This document shows positions 45,356 to 61,690 of a stretch of DNA of 64,000 bases, piece after piece. The translations under genes and the position numbers were made by a program. Under the pieces are notes generated by a model that did no database searches, was not told the origin of the DNA, and was given only the letters and a program-made list of their open reading frames with translations. The stretch comes from Siphonodentalium dalli (Eukaryota; Mollusca; Scaphopoda; Gadilida; Siphonodentaliidae), in assembly GCA_032622095.1 (NCBI GenBank), contig CP136062.1:161196875-161260874 (forward strand), in the 5' to 3' direction. The number at the start of each line of letters is the position of its first letter. Positions within the stretch are counted from its first letter, which is position 1.

Positions 45356-45428
45356 CCCCCCCCCCCCAAAACAGCAAAAACTGCAGTTTTTTTCCACTGA
45401 CCATTTGCCCCCCCCCCCCCCCCCCCCC
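45356..45428. repeat. C12 and C21 homopolymer tracts
   Basis: A 12-C run (45356-45367) and a 21-C run (45408-45428) are separated by AAAACAGCAAAAACTGCAG and a T-rich piece. The G-rich strand could form quadruplexes. Run lengths may be affected by sequencing error. Confidence 0.85.
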
Positions 45429-45655
45429 AGAAAAATCAAATCTACCCCAGCCGGACAACAACTCGGTTTGACCGGAAACCGAAAAAAAACACCGGAGCAT
45501 ACAATTCACGAGAAGGTGCTTGGTAACTTAGTTTAGATTATTATGACTAAAATGGTCATTGTCTACCAGTAGAACGCAGATTTGTACCTCGTGATGTCAT
45601 GACATGTACAAACATGTATATTGGTGATTGCAACGCTTTGTATGCACTTTAAAAA

Positions 45656-45985
45656 ATGACAACTAGTCATTACCTCGACTTTGAAAAAGATGCAAATGAG
45701 ATGAGTGAGATACCAGCATATAACTGTTTTCTGACACCATTGGAGGAGAAATTGTTTAATACATGGGATAGTTCTGCAGTAAAAATTTGCCAGATAAGCG
45801 ATCGCAGGGTAGAATTCTGCATTCGACTGGTAGACACTGACATAGTCGGCATTATTAAGAGGGTTAATGAGGTCAATATCACATGTAAACCAAGACAGTG
45901 GTTATCCAAATTTGTTTTAGGTGGATTGTACTACTCATGTATATATGATTTGGATATTAAGGTTAATCCATATTCTATAAAATGA
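45656..45985 (+). CDS. Orphan 109-codon open reading frame
   Basis: MTTSHYLDFEKDANEMSEIP begins an open frame with ordinary protein-like composition (charged and hydrophobic residues mixed, no low complexity): IPAYNCFLTPLEEKLFNTWD, then VKICQISDRRVEFCIRLVDT, ending KVNPYSIK-stop. No domain, signal peptide or membrane segment was recognised. It could be a single-exon gene, one exon of a longer gene, or a piece of a transposable-element protein. Confidence 0.3.
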   Translation: MTTSHYLDFEKDANEMSEIPAYNCFLTPLEEKLFNTWDSSAVKICQISDRRVEFCIRLVDTDIVGIIKRVNEVNITCKPRQWLSKFVLGGLYYSCIYDLDIKVNPYSIK

Positions 45986-48590
<2,605 letters not shown>

Positions 48591-48591
48591 T

Positions 48592-48665
48592 CGCGATGAC
48601 AAAACATTTGAATTTCACTCGTGGCTAAAGCCACTCGTAGAAATTCAATGTTTTGTCATCACTCA
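48592..48665. repeat. Hairpin in the H3 intron
   Basis: GATGACAAAACATTTGAATT with CACTCGTGGCT is mirrored by AGCCACTCGTAGAAATTCAA with TGTTTTGTCATC; arms are about 33 bp. It may be a tiny MITE or a relic of inverted duplication. Confidence 0.8.
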
Positions 48666-48747
48666 TGAGATATAACCCGTATCCACTGAAAAGTGTGGAT
48701 ATTCTGTTTATTATATACTTTAGTTACTTGCCTATGGCCCCCAATGA

Positions 48748-48830
48748 ATGTCAGTACATGATTTGTGCAGGAAATCATTCACTATGAAGTATAACCTGAC
48801 TACACACATGAAGATCCATACGGCGGAATA
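48748..48830 (+). pseudogene. Orphan C2H2 zinc-finger fragment in the H3 intron
   Basis: HDLCRKSFTMKYNLTTHMKI followed by HT fits one C2H2 finger with its linker start (C-x12-H-x3-H). The first zinc-binding Cys is replaced by His or lost. No second finger is adjacent, so this looks like a stranded piece of a zinc-finger array rather than an active exon. Confidence 0.45.
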
Positions 48831-50095
48831 TCACTTATATCTCATTGCTAAAACCTTACAATTCATGGGAAAGTATATAATAAATGTGAGTATTTTTTTA
48901 TTTTCATCATTCTTCAGTATTCAGTACGCATACCCATATTTGTTTCTTAGATATGGACTTTGTATTTGTTGGATTTGGGTTCGAAAAAAATAGATTTCTA
49001 AAACCTATCAATTTCACATTTTGTATTTCTAACATAATCCACCATGAATTATAATCTTAAGGTGTTGCATCAATGGATTTGGTTGATGTAATTACTAATA
49101 AAAGTTAACATAATTTCCTTATTTTGACTCCATCAAATTTGGGTTGAAAATCTGTTAGCAAAACCATAAAATGTTTTTCTTGAACCACAAAACTTGACCA
49201 ACTTTTCTAACAGGACAAGCTCCATGCGGACCGCCAGATAATTATATATTAATTTCAATATTAAAAAGATCTTTATCTCCATTCTGACACGTAGCGTGAG
49301 ATGTTTACATGGGTCACCAGTCGAGCATCATCCAAATGAATCAATGGGAATTGAAGGGCAATCGAAGTGGGTTTATGAGAAATAAAAAGTCTGAACATCT
49401 ACCAACAAGTACATGAAAACTAGATTGACTTTCTTATTTTCGTTATTAATACCTCTCCAATAATGAGATTTTGCATGTCAAACTTATTATTTATGTTATG
49501 TTATCAAAACATTACTGTAGTAGTTGAATTTTTAACGATTAGTCAAATTAGTTAAATAAGATATCAAAGTTTAATCAAAACTTGACTGTAAACATTGGGG
49601 GAAAAAGTCAAAGCATTGAAAAATATTCTTGTAACCAAACTCGGACTATACCTGAACAAATTACACCTGAACAAACTACACCTGAGCAAACTACACCGTG
49701 ACGATTGGAGATTTTTGATGATAAATCACGATAGGCCTAATAGTTTAGTTTCAACACGAGAAAGTTCGTTATTGGAGAAATATTGAATATAAGAACAAAG
49801 ATTATATATTTCATTGCACATTGCCCATTGTGAGTGCCTTGGGACACCTTAACCCTTTCTATATAGTAAATACTAATACTAGTTATCCCTTAGGAAATGT
49901 TCAGATACACAATTCAATTATTATGAGAACATTTCCCTCAAATAAATAGGACTCCTTCTGTACTTGTATTTTCTGTCTGAGTTTTTCCCCCGACCCCCTG
50001 GCTCCAGATGAGTAATAGACCATTCCAATGTATATTTTGATAACAGAATTGGAGAATCCATTTGGTAACGAAAGGGTTAAAGTGCCTAGTGTAGA
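48831..50095. other. H3 intron, middle part
   Basis: AT-rich. A short duplicated track TGAACAAA(T/C)TACACC occurs three times near 49655-49695. No exon was recognised. Confidence 0.5.
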
Positions 50096-50735
<640 letters not shown>

Positions 50736-50813
50736 TTAGCAAGGCGGATTCGCGAGGAAATGGCTTAGATTGACATTCAACTAGCAAGGGTGATTCGAGG
50801 AGAAAGGGCTTAG
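50736..50813 (+). repeat. Two extra copies of the H3 C-terminal codons in the 3' UTR
   Basis: Directly after the stop, 50736-50768 reads LARRIREEMA-stop and 50772-50813 reads DIQLARVIRGERA-stop. They are partial tandem copies of the true end [13 protein letters not shown]-stop (50694-50735). They lie downstream of a functional stop and would not be translated with the main frame. Confidence 0.92.
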
Positions 50814-50989
50814 ATAATGTCATAAAATTATTCGCATGTGACTTAAGGGGGAGGCGAAGTAACCCATATTGAATGGGGATTTCCATCACATCTGTGGAAG
50901 AACTTATGAAACAGTAAACTGTCCGGGAACCAAAGCATATATATCATTGAACAGCCATAACATGCTACTCGCGGATACGCGAGGTAAAT

Positions 50990-50995
50990 AATAAA
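50990..50995 (+). terminator. Candidate poly(A) signal of the H3 gene
   Basis: AATAAA 255 bp after the H3 stop, in an AT-rich context. With the lack of a histone-type stem-loop this supports a replication-independent, polyadenylated transcript. Confidence 0.5.
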
Positions 50996-52159
50996 ACAAT
51001 TTTTAATTTATTTAGAATTTCTTTTTCTGGAATTAAAATTTTTGGCCTACTTTTAAACATCCATATAAAATGAAAACTGTATATGCCACCATTATAACGG
51101 AATGTGTTCCAAGTGGACCCGCCAGATAAATACCAATTGTTTTTTCCATACCACATCATGTAACAGACATAATATTTGCAACTCTAAAAGATTTGATCCG
51201 CAGATTTGCATGGAAATCGCCATTCAAAATTGATCACTTGACATCCCCCTTAAGTTGTCAATCAAATGTGCGGATTGTATTTAGCTGGGGTCGTCAGACC
51301 GCACGGATGCACCTATTCAGTGTTCCATGGAAGATGAGAGCAAGCTCGGCGAAGAGGATGAGATGTTATCAAAATAAGACCACACGCGTGTGAATAGGAA
51401 TTTAAGATAATTCACAAGGAGGGATAACTTGTGGTCCGCGCTGTGAGGGTTTGGATGTCATTATTCGTAAAACATGCGCATGTGAATACGAGGTTGTGTA
51501 GAGTGGAGACGAAGCTGAGCCATGATAGATCTTTTGGTGAAATAAAACATATTTATAAACGAAATAATGAATGTTGTTCCTTCCGATTGTGGGCACCAGT
51601 AACTGTTAATAGCTGATAGTGACTCGATCAGCTCTGATTGTTACAAATCCGGGACCGAAAGGGTCAATCTCACTAGATAACTAAGATTCGTCTGCTTAAT
51701 TTGCACAGACAAATAGTATATTTAACGAAAAAGTTATGGTAGTTATTGTATGGCCGTTTGATAAGAGCACAGTCTGGAGTAAACTACAAACCCATGTACA
51801 TATAAAATAGTTTATCCATATGAATCTGAGTGTATATATGTTTACGAAGACTGGTAACCACATCCTCATTGAAACCTGAATACCAGTTAACATAAGGGGG
51901 GGGGGGGGTGAACACTGAATACCAGTTAAGATAATATTTGAAGGTCAAATAGATTTCAAACATCAATACCACACATTTTCATCATTTTTTTCAATATATC
52001 GTAATGTGCCAAACTGTGCAGTGACAAAAAATTTCTTCTTATTTAGAAACTATTAATACAAGATAAAATATCTTATATCAACAAACTTTTTTTTGTATAC
52101 CACTTGTATACGAGAAAAAGTCCCGACAGCAACATACAATGTAATACTTTATTTTCGGC
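50996..52159. other. Intergenic; G14 tract and unassigned sequence
   Basis: A 14-G run near 51897, flanked by two copies of GAATACCAGTTAA, resembles the C-rich element at 5715-6290. An acceptor-like TATTCAG followed by a 16-codon acidic frame (51321-51378) is too short to call. Confidence 0.4.
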
Positions 52160-52162
52160 TAA

Positions 52163-53525
52163 AGGTTGTTCCACACCGGGCGCGAGCGAGCGATTATAAC
52201 GGCCGTTTTCTAACGTCCGTAGCAGTTCAAAGCGCGCGATTTTTATGTTCACACCGCAAGCGACTGAAACGCTTCGTCGCGCGCGATAGTCAGGTTATTA
52301 TTCTGTGTGTACGCTAATTTCAGGGGAGTCAGGTGGCTGCATGGGGGATACCCCCACCCCACACACTTATGACTAATGTGTAGGGTTTCTAAAAACAACG
52401 TGTAGCCCTGCTACACAACCATTATTCATTTTTTATCTTAAACATATTTTACACAATAAATGAGTCAATTTATACACATGTATACACACTGGTGTGCATA
52501 AAATCAACACCTATGCCTTCACATGTTGTGTAAATTCTTACACATATATATCGTAGACAAGAATGTAAAGTTCAGTATTCCGAACTGTGGGTATATAGTA
52601 TTCATGGCAAATGGATATTTATATCTTAAAATTTTCATGGCGTACAATGGTACGTAATATTTTGCTCTGTCATGTGTGAGTTTTCGTTTTAAATGAACAA
52701 ACCATGGTCGTGCATGGCGTGGTTGCACGTGATTAGTATTAACGTATTACAACAATCATATAAACAAGAGTAAGAGCAGTATTCTTCATGAAAGTTTTAA
52801 CAAATATATCCTCATATATCATTAATACAATACTCACAAGTCGGAATTCTGAACTTACATTCCTTGTCTACAATTTGTTTATTCTAGTCACTCAAAATTA
52901 CATGGGTAATATACTCAAAACAATATCGTCATGTAGCAGACTATGAAACTGAAGGCACGCAATGCGCACGATCTACATTCTTACACAAGTGTGTGTAATA
53001 ATTCACCAGCCAATGGAGCAGATTATACGGTCCATGATTTTAGTTCTTTACAAGGAATAAACTGAATATAGTAATCTAAGGTGGAATTTCAGTCACGAAA
53101 AATAACAAATAAATGGTTTAATTATTTGGTCATAGAGACAGTCATAGAGACACACATGGCATACATGCATACATACATACAGTAATACAGACAGTCATAC
53201 AGACACACATGTGCCATACAGACACACATGCGTTGTACTTCGATTATTAGCCTCTCGCTAAAGTCCTCCATTATCGCGGCGACAAATCAGTGTGCCGTCA
53301 TCAAATAGAAAAATAACGGTCGTATAAACACCTATTTGAGAGCCGTCCAATTATCTCGCTGGTTTACGACAATTCGACGAAGCATAAAATCACTGCTATA
53401 ATTGCCTCGTGGTCAGCGAGTCGGTCGCTTGCGGTGTGAACATAAAAATCGCGCGCTTTGAACTGCTACGGACGTTAGAAAACGGCCGTTATAATCGCTC
53501 GTTCGCGCCCGGTGTGGAACAACCT
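52163..53525. mobile_element. PIF/Harbinger-like non-autonomous transposon, 1363 bp
   Basis: AGGTTGTTCCACACCGGGCG opens a TIR of about 105 bp (through GAGCGATTATAACGGCCG and TTCACACCGCAAGCGAC) mirrored at 53412-53525. Flanking trinucleotides are TAA (52160-52162) and TTA (53526-53528), compatible with a TWA target with one change. The GC-rich, TTCCACACCGGGCG type end is typical of the superfamily. No transposase ORF. Confidence 0.8.
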
Positions 53526-53718
53526 TTAGTGATGATCGAATGCGACGTGGTTGATCTGTGAATATCAGATATGTCACGCGCAAACTTGGGCCCAAATGAA
53601 GGTCCACTTAATTTTCGAATGGCAAGATCACATATACAACATATTCCATATTATATATAAATTGGGGAAGAGGAACCAAAACACGCGTTCTACAGGCATA
53701 CACAACAGCTGTTACTTA

Positions 53719-54132
53719 AGGTACGTTCATACGCTGGCAAGTTTGCACGGTACGTTTTTGCGGGCATTTCGTCATAGAAAACCACAAGGTACCAGAATAT
53801 GAACTGAGATGTGCACATAACCTGCATCTTTACCAAAGCGAAAGACATGATAAGTGACATTTATTTAGTTCCATTTGTAACAGTGCTACTGGAATTTTTC
53901 TCCAAATACCTGTATTATTTATTCTTGCGAGATAATTGCATGACATTTACAGGCAAATTCCGGTAGCATCGTTACTAGTGGAACTACACAGATTTTACTT
54001 CGCACGTAGTTAGCTGTGGCACAGATGCACTTTATGTGCTGGTTTCCGTTCATATTATGGCACCATATCGTTTTCTACCACAAAATGCCTGCAAATCTTA
54101 CTGTGGAAACTTGCCAGTGTATGAACGTACCC
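53719..54132. mobile_element. PIF/Harbinger-like MITE, 414 bp
   Basis: The left AGGTACGTTCATACGCTGGC is mirrored by GCCAGTGTATGAACGTACCC, imperfect TIRs of about 80 bp. TTA flanks both sides (53716-53718, 54133-54135). It lies 190 bp from the preceding PIF-like element. Confidence 0.82.
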
Positions 54133-55033
54133 TTAGGAGTGTCCACCAAGTGACAGATTCTCATATTCACATTAAGACTTCCCTCGTTGTTGCCTCAGAA
54201 TGCACCGTACTCACACCTAAGGTATAGTTTTTCCCCTTCCATTGAGTATAATAGACTGGCAGTACAGACCAGATAGAAATTGAGCAAAGAACACGTCAGT
54301 AGCTTGACAAAAAACATGTTCACAGTTTATTCGGCCGGATAAGTTGACAATACAATGTTGTATATAGAACGTCCTCTTTCAAATGTTGTATGGAATATGT
54401 TGTAATGTTATTTGGCGATTCGAAAATTAAGGAGGTATTTAACAGAACGAGGCCAGAAAAATGATAACACTGAAAAGACCCATTCTAGCAGTCTAATACC
54501 ACAGTTACCACATGTTGAGAAAATTTCACCAACATGATTGTGTCATTTCTGTTCAATTTTTTTAAAAGATAAAATTGTGTAGAATTTTAACACATTTTTC
54601 CTGAGAGTGAAGTGGCTCAAGGCCTTCGAAGTCGGTTCATGCGAAATAAAATAAGTCTGTAAAAAAATATATTAAAGAACATGTAAAAATAGACCGCCTT
54701 AATTATTATCATTCACAATTACTCTCCAATAACGAGATTTTGAACATCGAAACAATTACTATGTAAACATAAATGTTACAGTGGCATTGCCCGTCAAAGT
54801 AAAATTACTCCTATAAAATATCAGTTTGATAAATATTCGACTATCAACATTTGAAACGGTCGTGCACTGAATTATATTATGAAAATCATATTCAAACTAA
54901 ATTACTAAACTATTTGAACTTAAAGGCACGTGAGGCCTTAGTTGTCGAAAATATTCATATTTGTTCCAATCACCGTAAACAGAAAAACATTAAAACGCAT
55001 ACAGTTTCGTTCATATATACCATGACCATCGCG
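54133..55033. other. Intergenic, AT-rich
   Basis: 54300-54420 is related, inverted, to 41950-42250 (AAGTTGACAATACAATG, GGAATATGTTGT). No exon was recognised. Confidence 0.45.
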
Positions 55034-55036
55034 TAA

Positions 55037-56401
55037 GGGTGGATACACACATGCATGTAATGTCTGTATGTAAAATACATGTATTTTACATGGCCACACC
55101 AATAATTGACAAAAGTAATCACCTGCGCGCGAGAGGTCAATTTCACCAGTGAGTAGTTATAAGCCATTATCAAACAAACTGCCATCAAGAAATTTCAGGC
55201 CAGTCATAAACATGTCTTCTTTCATGGATGCTGAAATGAGTAATTCTTGTCTGATATATGTTGCTGTTTTTCACGAGTTATATTTCATTTCGAAAAGTGG
55301 ATTAGAGCCGGTCGACTTTATACTTGATTTGTTTCTGTCATTTCTTGGAAACAGGGTCATCCAAAACAAAAATAAAATATGCAGAATTCTTTTATAGGAT
55401 GATACCGGCTTGTTGAGATTTCTCTGATAATTTGAGAGCGAGCTCATGTGATAACATTAATTCAATTGGGATTGCAAATATTCATTATGGCGCCAAAAAC
55501 TAATGCAGGTACAGCGTTGAAATTAAAAAGAGTGACACCCCCCCCCCCCCCATTTATATATATGTTTCTCAAGCCAAAGGTTGAACAAGCTCCTACCTGT
55601 CACAAGCTTGAATTATAACATTTTCGACCATAATCCATGATTGGGGGAGGGGCTGGTTCTCGAAAGCTTCCAATAACTAAGGGAGTTAATTGAATGTATC
55701 AGCCGGGATTATCTGGGCAAGAATTACAATATAATGTTTTACTTAAATATTCCATAGTTGTAAATTTTGCGTATACATGTGTAACTGTATAACACAAGAG
55801 AGGAAAGGTGAATTAGTTGGGAACTCGTAGCTAGGCAACCCTTTCGCCGAATGAAGACAACAGCAACACCATGCATTCAAATTTAAAGCTGTATAATATG
55901 TTCATAATTATATGAATAGCATAAATTGCTGCATATTAGATTAATCACTAGTAGAAAACAGACACGACAGCCATGACTACGATATTTATAAAGCAGGGTG
56001 TCAGGATTCAGGGTGCTGCATGCACACCCCCCGTCGAGGAGATATGCAATGGTGAATTCGGTAGCTTCTGGGATAATATAGCTCCCCGTGCATGTTGGGG
56101 GTCATAGCCCCCTCCTGCGTTGGGAAAGGGGCCATCACTGGTATTAACATCAATAGAAGACTGACAATATTTAAACAGAACGTCGACCATTTGAGTTATC
56201 GCGCGAATAATTATTTTAAGCGGCCTGACGACTTCGTCCCAGTCAACGGCTCTTCAGCGGTTCAGAGTTTAACTCACCGTGGTCAAACACAGTCGCAATG
56301 ATTGGGTTGTCAGCGGACACATATTACACGGTGTATATGATCCATGTAAAACTCCAAATACACGATATTTACAGAGATTACATGCATGTGTGTATCCACC
56401 C
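55037..56401. mobile_element. PIF/Harbinger-like non-autonomous transposon, 1365 bp
   Basis: GGGTGGATACACACATGCAT is mirrored at the right end (ATGCATGTGTGTATCCACCC). Perfect TAA target duplication at 55034-55036 and 56402-56404. Internal sequence is AT-rich with a C14 tract near 55538; open frames inside show no transposase motif. Confidence 0.88.
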
Positions 56402-56404
56402 TAA

Positions 56405-59400
56405 ACAGCATGTTATCATAAAGATTTACTATATTTTACCTAAGCAAGAGCCTGATTGTGTTACAGAAGACAGCACAATGCTGCTGGCTAATCACACACA
56501 AATGGCATAAACGCTCTTTATTCGTTCCATATCAGGTATTCACCATCAAAGAACGCTCTTTATGTTTACCATCATAATATAAACAAACACCAGAAAAGTT
56601 ACTTTTTATGCTTTTGTTTACATAACAATGGTCAAAGATATGACAATAACATACTGTTTATGCGATATTTCTTATTTGTATACGGACAAAGTCTGTCTAC
56701 ATTTTGTTGTTCTTTCTGTTTGTGGCGGCTTTTGACGGGTGGAAATATGTTCACAGGATACCCACCGCCAAGGCCAACCGTACCTTTAATACACGATTAA
56801 CGATGTTTGTTGACAAGTCACTCTAAAAGTTTTGTTTACATGACAATGATTTCAACACGCGATATTTCGTTATTATTTATCAGTTTCACGCACCCGAACA
56901 AGTCCATAATATGTCTTGAACAAATCGCACTGGTAGGTATTCACAGAAACACGTGCTATGCCAAGTGTGGGAATGTACCATTCTACTAACATCGCCGAAA
57001 ATATAATTTAATTTCGTTTATCGCCGCCTGTTGCGTCCCGAATCGAGATGTAAATATAATTTAATTTCGTTATTCGTCAATAATGAATATAAGAACACAG
57101 TTTATCTATATGTCAACATGTTTCTCTTACTTGATGTTTTTAGACTTTTATGTTTGTTTGCACCTTTACCCAACGAGAGTTTTTGACCCTTGCACGGGTT
57201 GTGCAGGACACGTTCAGCTCGAAATTATAACTTCACCTTCACCTTCTTGGGCCAGAATAAATTATCATTTAAGTTACTATATATGCATGGTAAATTTTAT
57301 TTGCACACCTGTTGGGTTAATAGCTGTTGAACACTTTGAGTAATATTTTGCCTCACAAATATTAGGGAACGGGCCGATTCTAAGTGTCAGTACTTGTGCC
57401 ACAACCCCTTTGTCAATTTTGTTAAGAGTTTGGCAATGAAATATGTTTAAACTATATATACGTCTGTCAAATAGGCGAATAATTTATGGGAGGGGTTGGT
57501 GTTTTTTCGATGTTATAATTTTCTCAATGTGACGTTGGTCTAAACTGTAATGTGAAGAAATACGTTGACAATAACTTTTAGGTACATTTTCGTGTGTCGA
57601 AAAGGATGTTCTTTAATGAATTATTGTTGACACATGACTGCAGGGTCAACGTGTTCCTGTGAATACATACCAGTGCGATTTGTTAACACTGAGGCCTATG
57701 TAAATGATTTGCTTTATTGTAGCCAAATTCCTATGGCATAATATCGTACAATGACGTGAACTGATGTAACATAGAAACCATGTTGGTTCCACAAAGGGGA
57801 TATTAGCGCATTTTTAGATATGTTATACTGTTCAAAGACTCCTGTGGGTTTTTTTTACACCAAAATTACTTTACCTATTTCACCCAGGTTAATCCATCTG
57901 TTCGCGTACCACGACCATATACTACGACTGAGTTGGTCACCGTCATCGTTTTTTGTATGATAAAGGTACCCAGGTTCATCGAATCTCAAATTAAACGAGA
58001 TTTAAATGTCTTTGCTGGAAATTCTTTTGGTTTTAAGCAGTTGCTTTCAGTTTTAAATTGTTTGAACTTCTCTAAATTGAAAGGACGTAATGCCGATAAA
58101 GTATTTCAACTAATGTATCCTTTGATATGTTACCCTGCAATGTAATGCAAAAAATACCCCGTCTACCGCAGATGAGCCTCTTTATCACGATTTTCCCCAA
58201 CCTGTGTACCTTTATCACAATTTTCAGACCCATGGGTAACTTTATCACACAAAAACCAGTTAGAGTGACCAATTCAGCCAAACTATACGGACCAGAAAGA
58301 GTGTAATAGTTAGACGCGTCATCGAATACATCACCCTGTTTCGGATGATCTTTAGTGTGTGGGGGGAAACACAACCCCCATTTCAGGTTCTATTTTCGAT
58401 AATTTTAATGTGGCGAACTAATTATAATTATTAAAGGTCTGACACATTAATTTTTTTACAATGATTAACGATACGGGTGGGTGGGGTTGGGGGATCGGTG
58501 TACCGATACGCAGTTCGTGGCCGAATATTGATCATCGCGCCATCAATCCACCCAGGGACGTCACTTCAAGCCACCGGAAGGAGAGTACGTCGTACCTAAG
58601 CAACATCCAAGGACAACGTCACAGGCTAGACGCTGGATTTGGTACGTTAACGTGATCCCAGCCAATTTCCTTATGAATCGCATCAAGTCAGGTCGCATAT
58701 CGGAAGATGGGGAATGGAAACAAAAAGAACGACTCATGTAAACAAAGCTTAGACATGTCGAAAATTCCAAAGTAAGTAAACAAATATATTCGATCACGCC
58801 AATTAATGATAAAGACGAACATAATTATGTGCAAAACGTATTATGATTATAATATAGAATAGAACAGCTCTCCCCTTTTCAGGCTTCTGTCAATTTCTGG
58901 TAGTGGTAGCCTAATTCAGTAATTGAAATTCTGCATGGTTTTCCGACTCTCACAAATTCACAATGACAATCTATGTGATCCGTGGTCGGTCCTTTTGAAA
59001 ATGTGCATAGTAGTTTATTTCTGAAATATTATCGTCGGTCTTTTATCTTATGAAATAAAAAAACACACACACAACACTCATCACACTGTCAACAGATTAA
59101 TGGTTGATTGAGAGTGTCCAGATGAAGTCGTATACATTGTCAAACTATATCTATTATATAATCTATATCACTCGGGTCACACGCACACATAATGCAGTGA
59201 TACACATGTACGATGCCGCTTGTTTTAATGTTAACTTTAAACGTCCATTGAAACGGCACATGCACTGATGCAGCCGTTACCCAATTAGGCCAATATCATA
59301 ATAATCCTACTGAGGTTGAGAACACTTCAGTTTGTATCGACGGTATTTGACCATTCACACGGCGCGCGATACCTAACATTAACACATCAACGCTTTGCCA

Positions 59401-59760
59401 TTATTAATTAATTATTATTATTAATTTATTTTGTAAAGCGTGAATTCCATATATAATTTATATGCTAAACACGACACGAACAAACCTAAACTTATACGCG
59501 AATGAACAAACATATCGGCATAATTATATATAACAGACATATATGTACGAAAAAACACCCATCAACAGTTAGGCCAGTATTATTACAGGCTTTGTTTCCC
59601 ATTCCATGTCCAACGTTTCAAATTTGATACAGTAATTAATTGTACTGTTTTCACATACAGTTTCTGGTTCGTTATTTCTTTTCGAGTTTATTCCGGTGGA
59701 GTATGACTCTGATTCCCCTAAGTACTGTTATGACCAAACGACAGTATAGCACAGCGTATA
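56405..59760. other. Intergenic or intron upstream of the 62-kb exon
   Basis: Candidate short exons were considered (57887-57964, VNPSVRVPRPYTTTELVTVI..., bounded by TTTCACCCAG and AAG|GTACCC) but none matches a known family. AT-rich otherwise. Confidence 0.35.
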
Positions 59761-59764
59761 TTCG

Positions 59765-59860
59765 ATCATATAGTCTGGTCGATAAAAGGTTTGACCTAGA
59801 AAAACATATCCAAAATCCGCTAAAATCCACTTTGAGCAAACTTTTTTACAGAGATTTAAA
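59765..59860. repeat. Inverted copy of a repeat at 62055-62205
   Basis: AGTCTGGTCGATAAA, CCTAGAAAAA and ATATCCAAAATCCGCTAAAA occur here and, reverse-complemented, at 62055-62205. This copy has an internal deletion. Dispersed repeat, family unknown. Confidence 0.75.
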
Positions 59861-61365
59861 AAAATGCTCATTTTTCGACCTTGCGAAGTACGTTTTTCTA
59901 CAATATCCCTCATCGGCGACACCAGAACGCATTAATCCTCCATCCGATATATACCAGTTTGTGTAAAAGAGTATAGGGGCGAATAGAGTGACAAGGACAG
60001 AAAACAATGCAATCGCGGCAATGAAATGGCTGTCAAAATGGCCGCAACTACAATCCATGCTACGATGAAAGCAACATAGTGGATAACCCCCTATAAGCGA
60101 AAATACACATTTGTAATTTACAAGAATGTTGTTATATATCTTTAAAGGTACACATATAAATTAAAACAGATCTATCTGAATGATTTATCGATCACTGCTA
60201 CGCACGTTAACCCAATGATTTACGTTCGTGTTTTCTTATTAGAATACATCCAACAGTCGGACCAAAAACAGTTATTTCGGGCATGCAACACACGAAGTAA
60301 TATTTCGTCACACAGTGCGTGGTAGTTTCCTTTTGGAATGATGATTAATTATTGAATGTAAAGCAGAAACTGAAGTGCCCACCCTATCTGTGTAAATACT
60401 AGTTATATTTTCAGAATTTTCAACACTCTCCGTGACAATAACCCATACACGTATGTCGTAATGCTGATTATACTGTCAAGAAACACTTATCTCTTCAACA
60501 GAATAGTGGGCTCTTCCACGTTAAAGGTTGACCACAAGTGGCCAAATAGGGTGCAAAAAAAGTGTTTTTCAAATCACCTTTTCTTCATTAATTCATGTTA
60601 GGAACATCATACTGGATCGGGAACTAAAGTTTCAGAGCAGGAGCAAGTGTATTTTGATTTTTCAGGTTTGGTCTATGCAGGATTCCCTCAAAATTGAAAA
60701 TACTGAACAACTAATTTCAAATGTCTGAATTTTAATTATTATGCATCTGTTTCTGGAATGATATCACATGACATTGAGCATTGAACAATGAGAGAACATA
60801 TATGTCAAAATTACTGGAAAAATCTTAGAATTTTCATATTTTTTTAATTTATATGTAAATTATGAACTCTTAATATTCATATTCCCCAATTGTTATTCTC
60901 TGATAATAGAAAATGCTTCAGTGGTGTAAAGATTTTACTTCTCAAGTTGAAGTGCATGCTTCAAGGATTGTAATATTGAAAGCATTTTCAAAATCGGACA
61001 AAAATTCGGACTCAACAAGAGCATATTTTAAAATTGCCCATTTCCACTGACTTTTTCTCGGAGAGGACACACTTTTTTAACATTCATTCACTGTAGACAT
61101 CAGAGTCTTGTAACTCAATCTTAGAAAGATTGCCGATTTTCATTGCCTTAATATATATTTTAGTGAACTTGAATAGACCTGTCAAACTGAGAAATGTGAA
61201 GATAAACATATTGAGACTCTTTGAAATATGACTCGACAAATGATAAGTTGGGGCAAAATTTGTTGTCCCATAACCGGTTTTTATGTGTACCCATACCATC
61301 GTATTTTACGTAATGTTGATGTTCGGATTGACCACTCATCGTCCGTCCGTCTGTCTATCCGTATG
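59861..61365. other. Non-coding, nothing recognised
   Basis: AT-rich sequence. A TCCGTCCGTCTGTC microsatellite-like stretch at 61340-61355 leads into the next repeat. Confidence 0.45.
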
Positions 61366-61690
61366 TAGACATTTTACGCATGGTGCGATAACTCAAACAT
61401 TTTCTATCCAATCGGAACAAAATTTTGTACGAGTTTCTCATCCCAAAATGCAGGATGAGTTTGAAAATGGGTTTGATATGATTTTTAAATAGAGGTATGG
61501 GCCTTTTTCGACTTAGAATTCAAGCAAGCTGCGATGACTCAAACATGTTTTTATCTGACTGGAACCAAATCTGGTATTTTGGTTTGTGATTTCGCAGCCC
61601 AAAATACAGATCAAGTTCGAATATGGGTTTGATACAATTTTTTTTACTGGTGTGATGGCCCTTTTTTGACTTACAATTATTCAGATGTGA
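61366..61690. repeat. Degenerate tandem repeat, about 155-bp unit, two copies
   Basis: GCGATAACTCAAACATTTT, ATCxGAACAAAAT, CCCAAAATxCAG and GGGTTTGATA(T/C)xATTTTT appear twice (61385-61500 and 61535-61660). No ORF of interest. Confidence 0.75.

Noticed and set aside
50736-50813. Extra histone H3 genes downstream
   Set aside because: Only the last 10-13 codons are present in each; they are tandem fragments, not genes.
51321-51378. Acidic 16-codon frame after TATTCAG (MEDESKLGEEDEMLSK)
   Set aside because: Too short and without a partner exon; noted only in the region entry.
57887-57964. Possible exon VNPSVRVPRPYTTTELVTVI bounded by AG and GT
   Set aside because: No similarity recognised and the donor AAG|GTACCC is weak; insufficient support.
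59640-59966. 108-codon frame
   Set aside because: Largely covered by a dispersed repeat that is also present inverted at 62055-62205.
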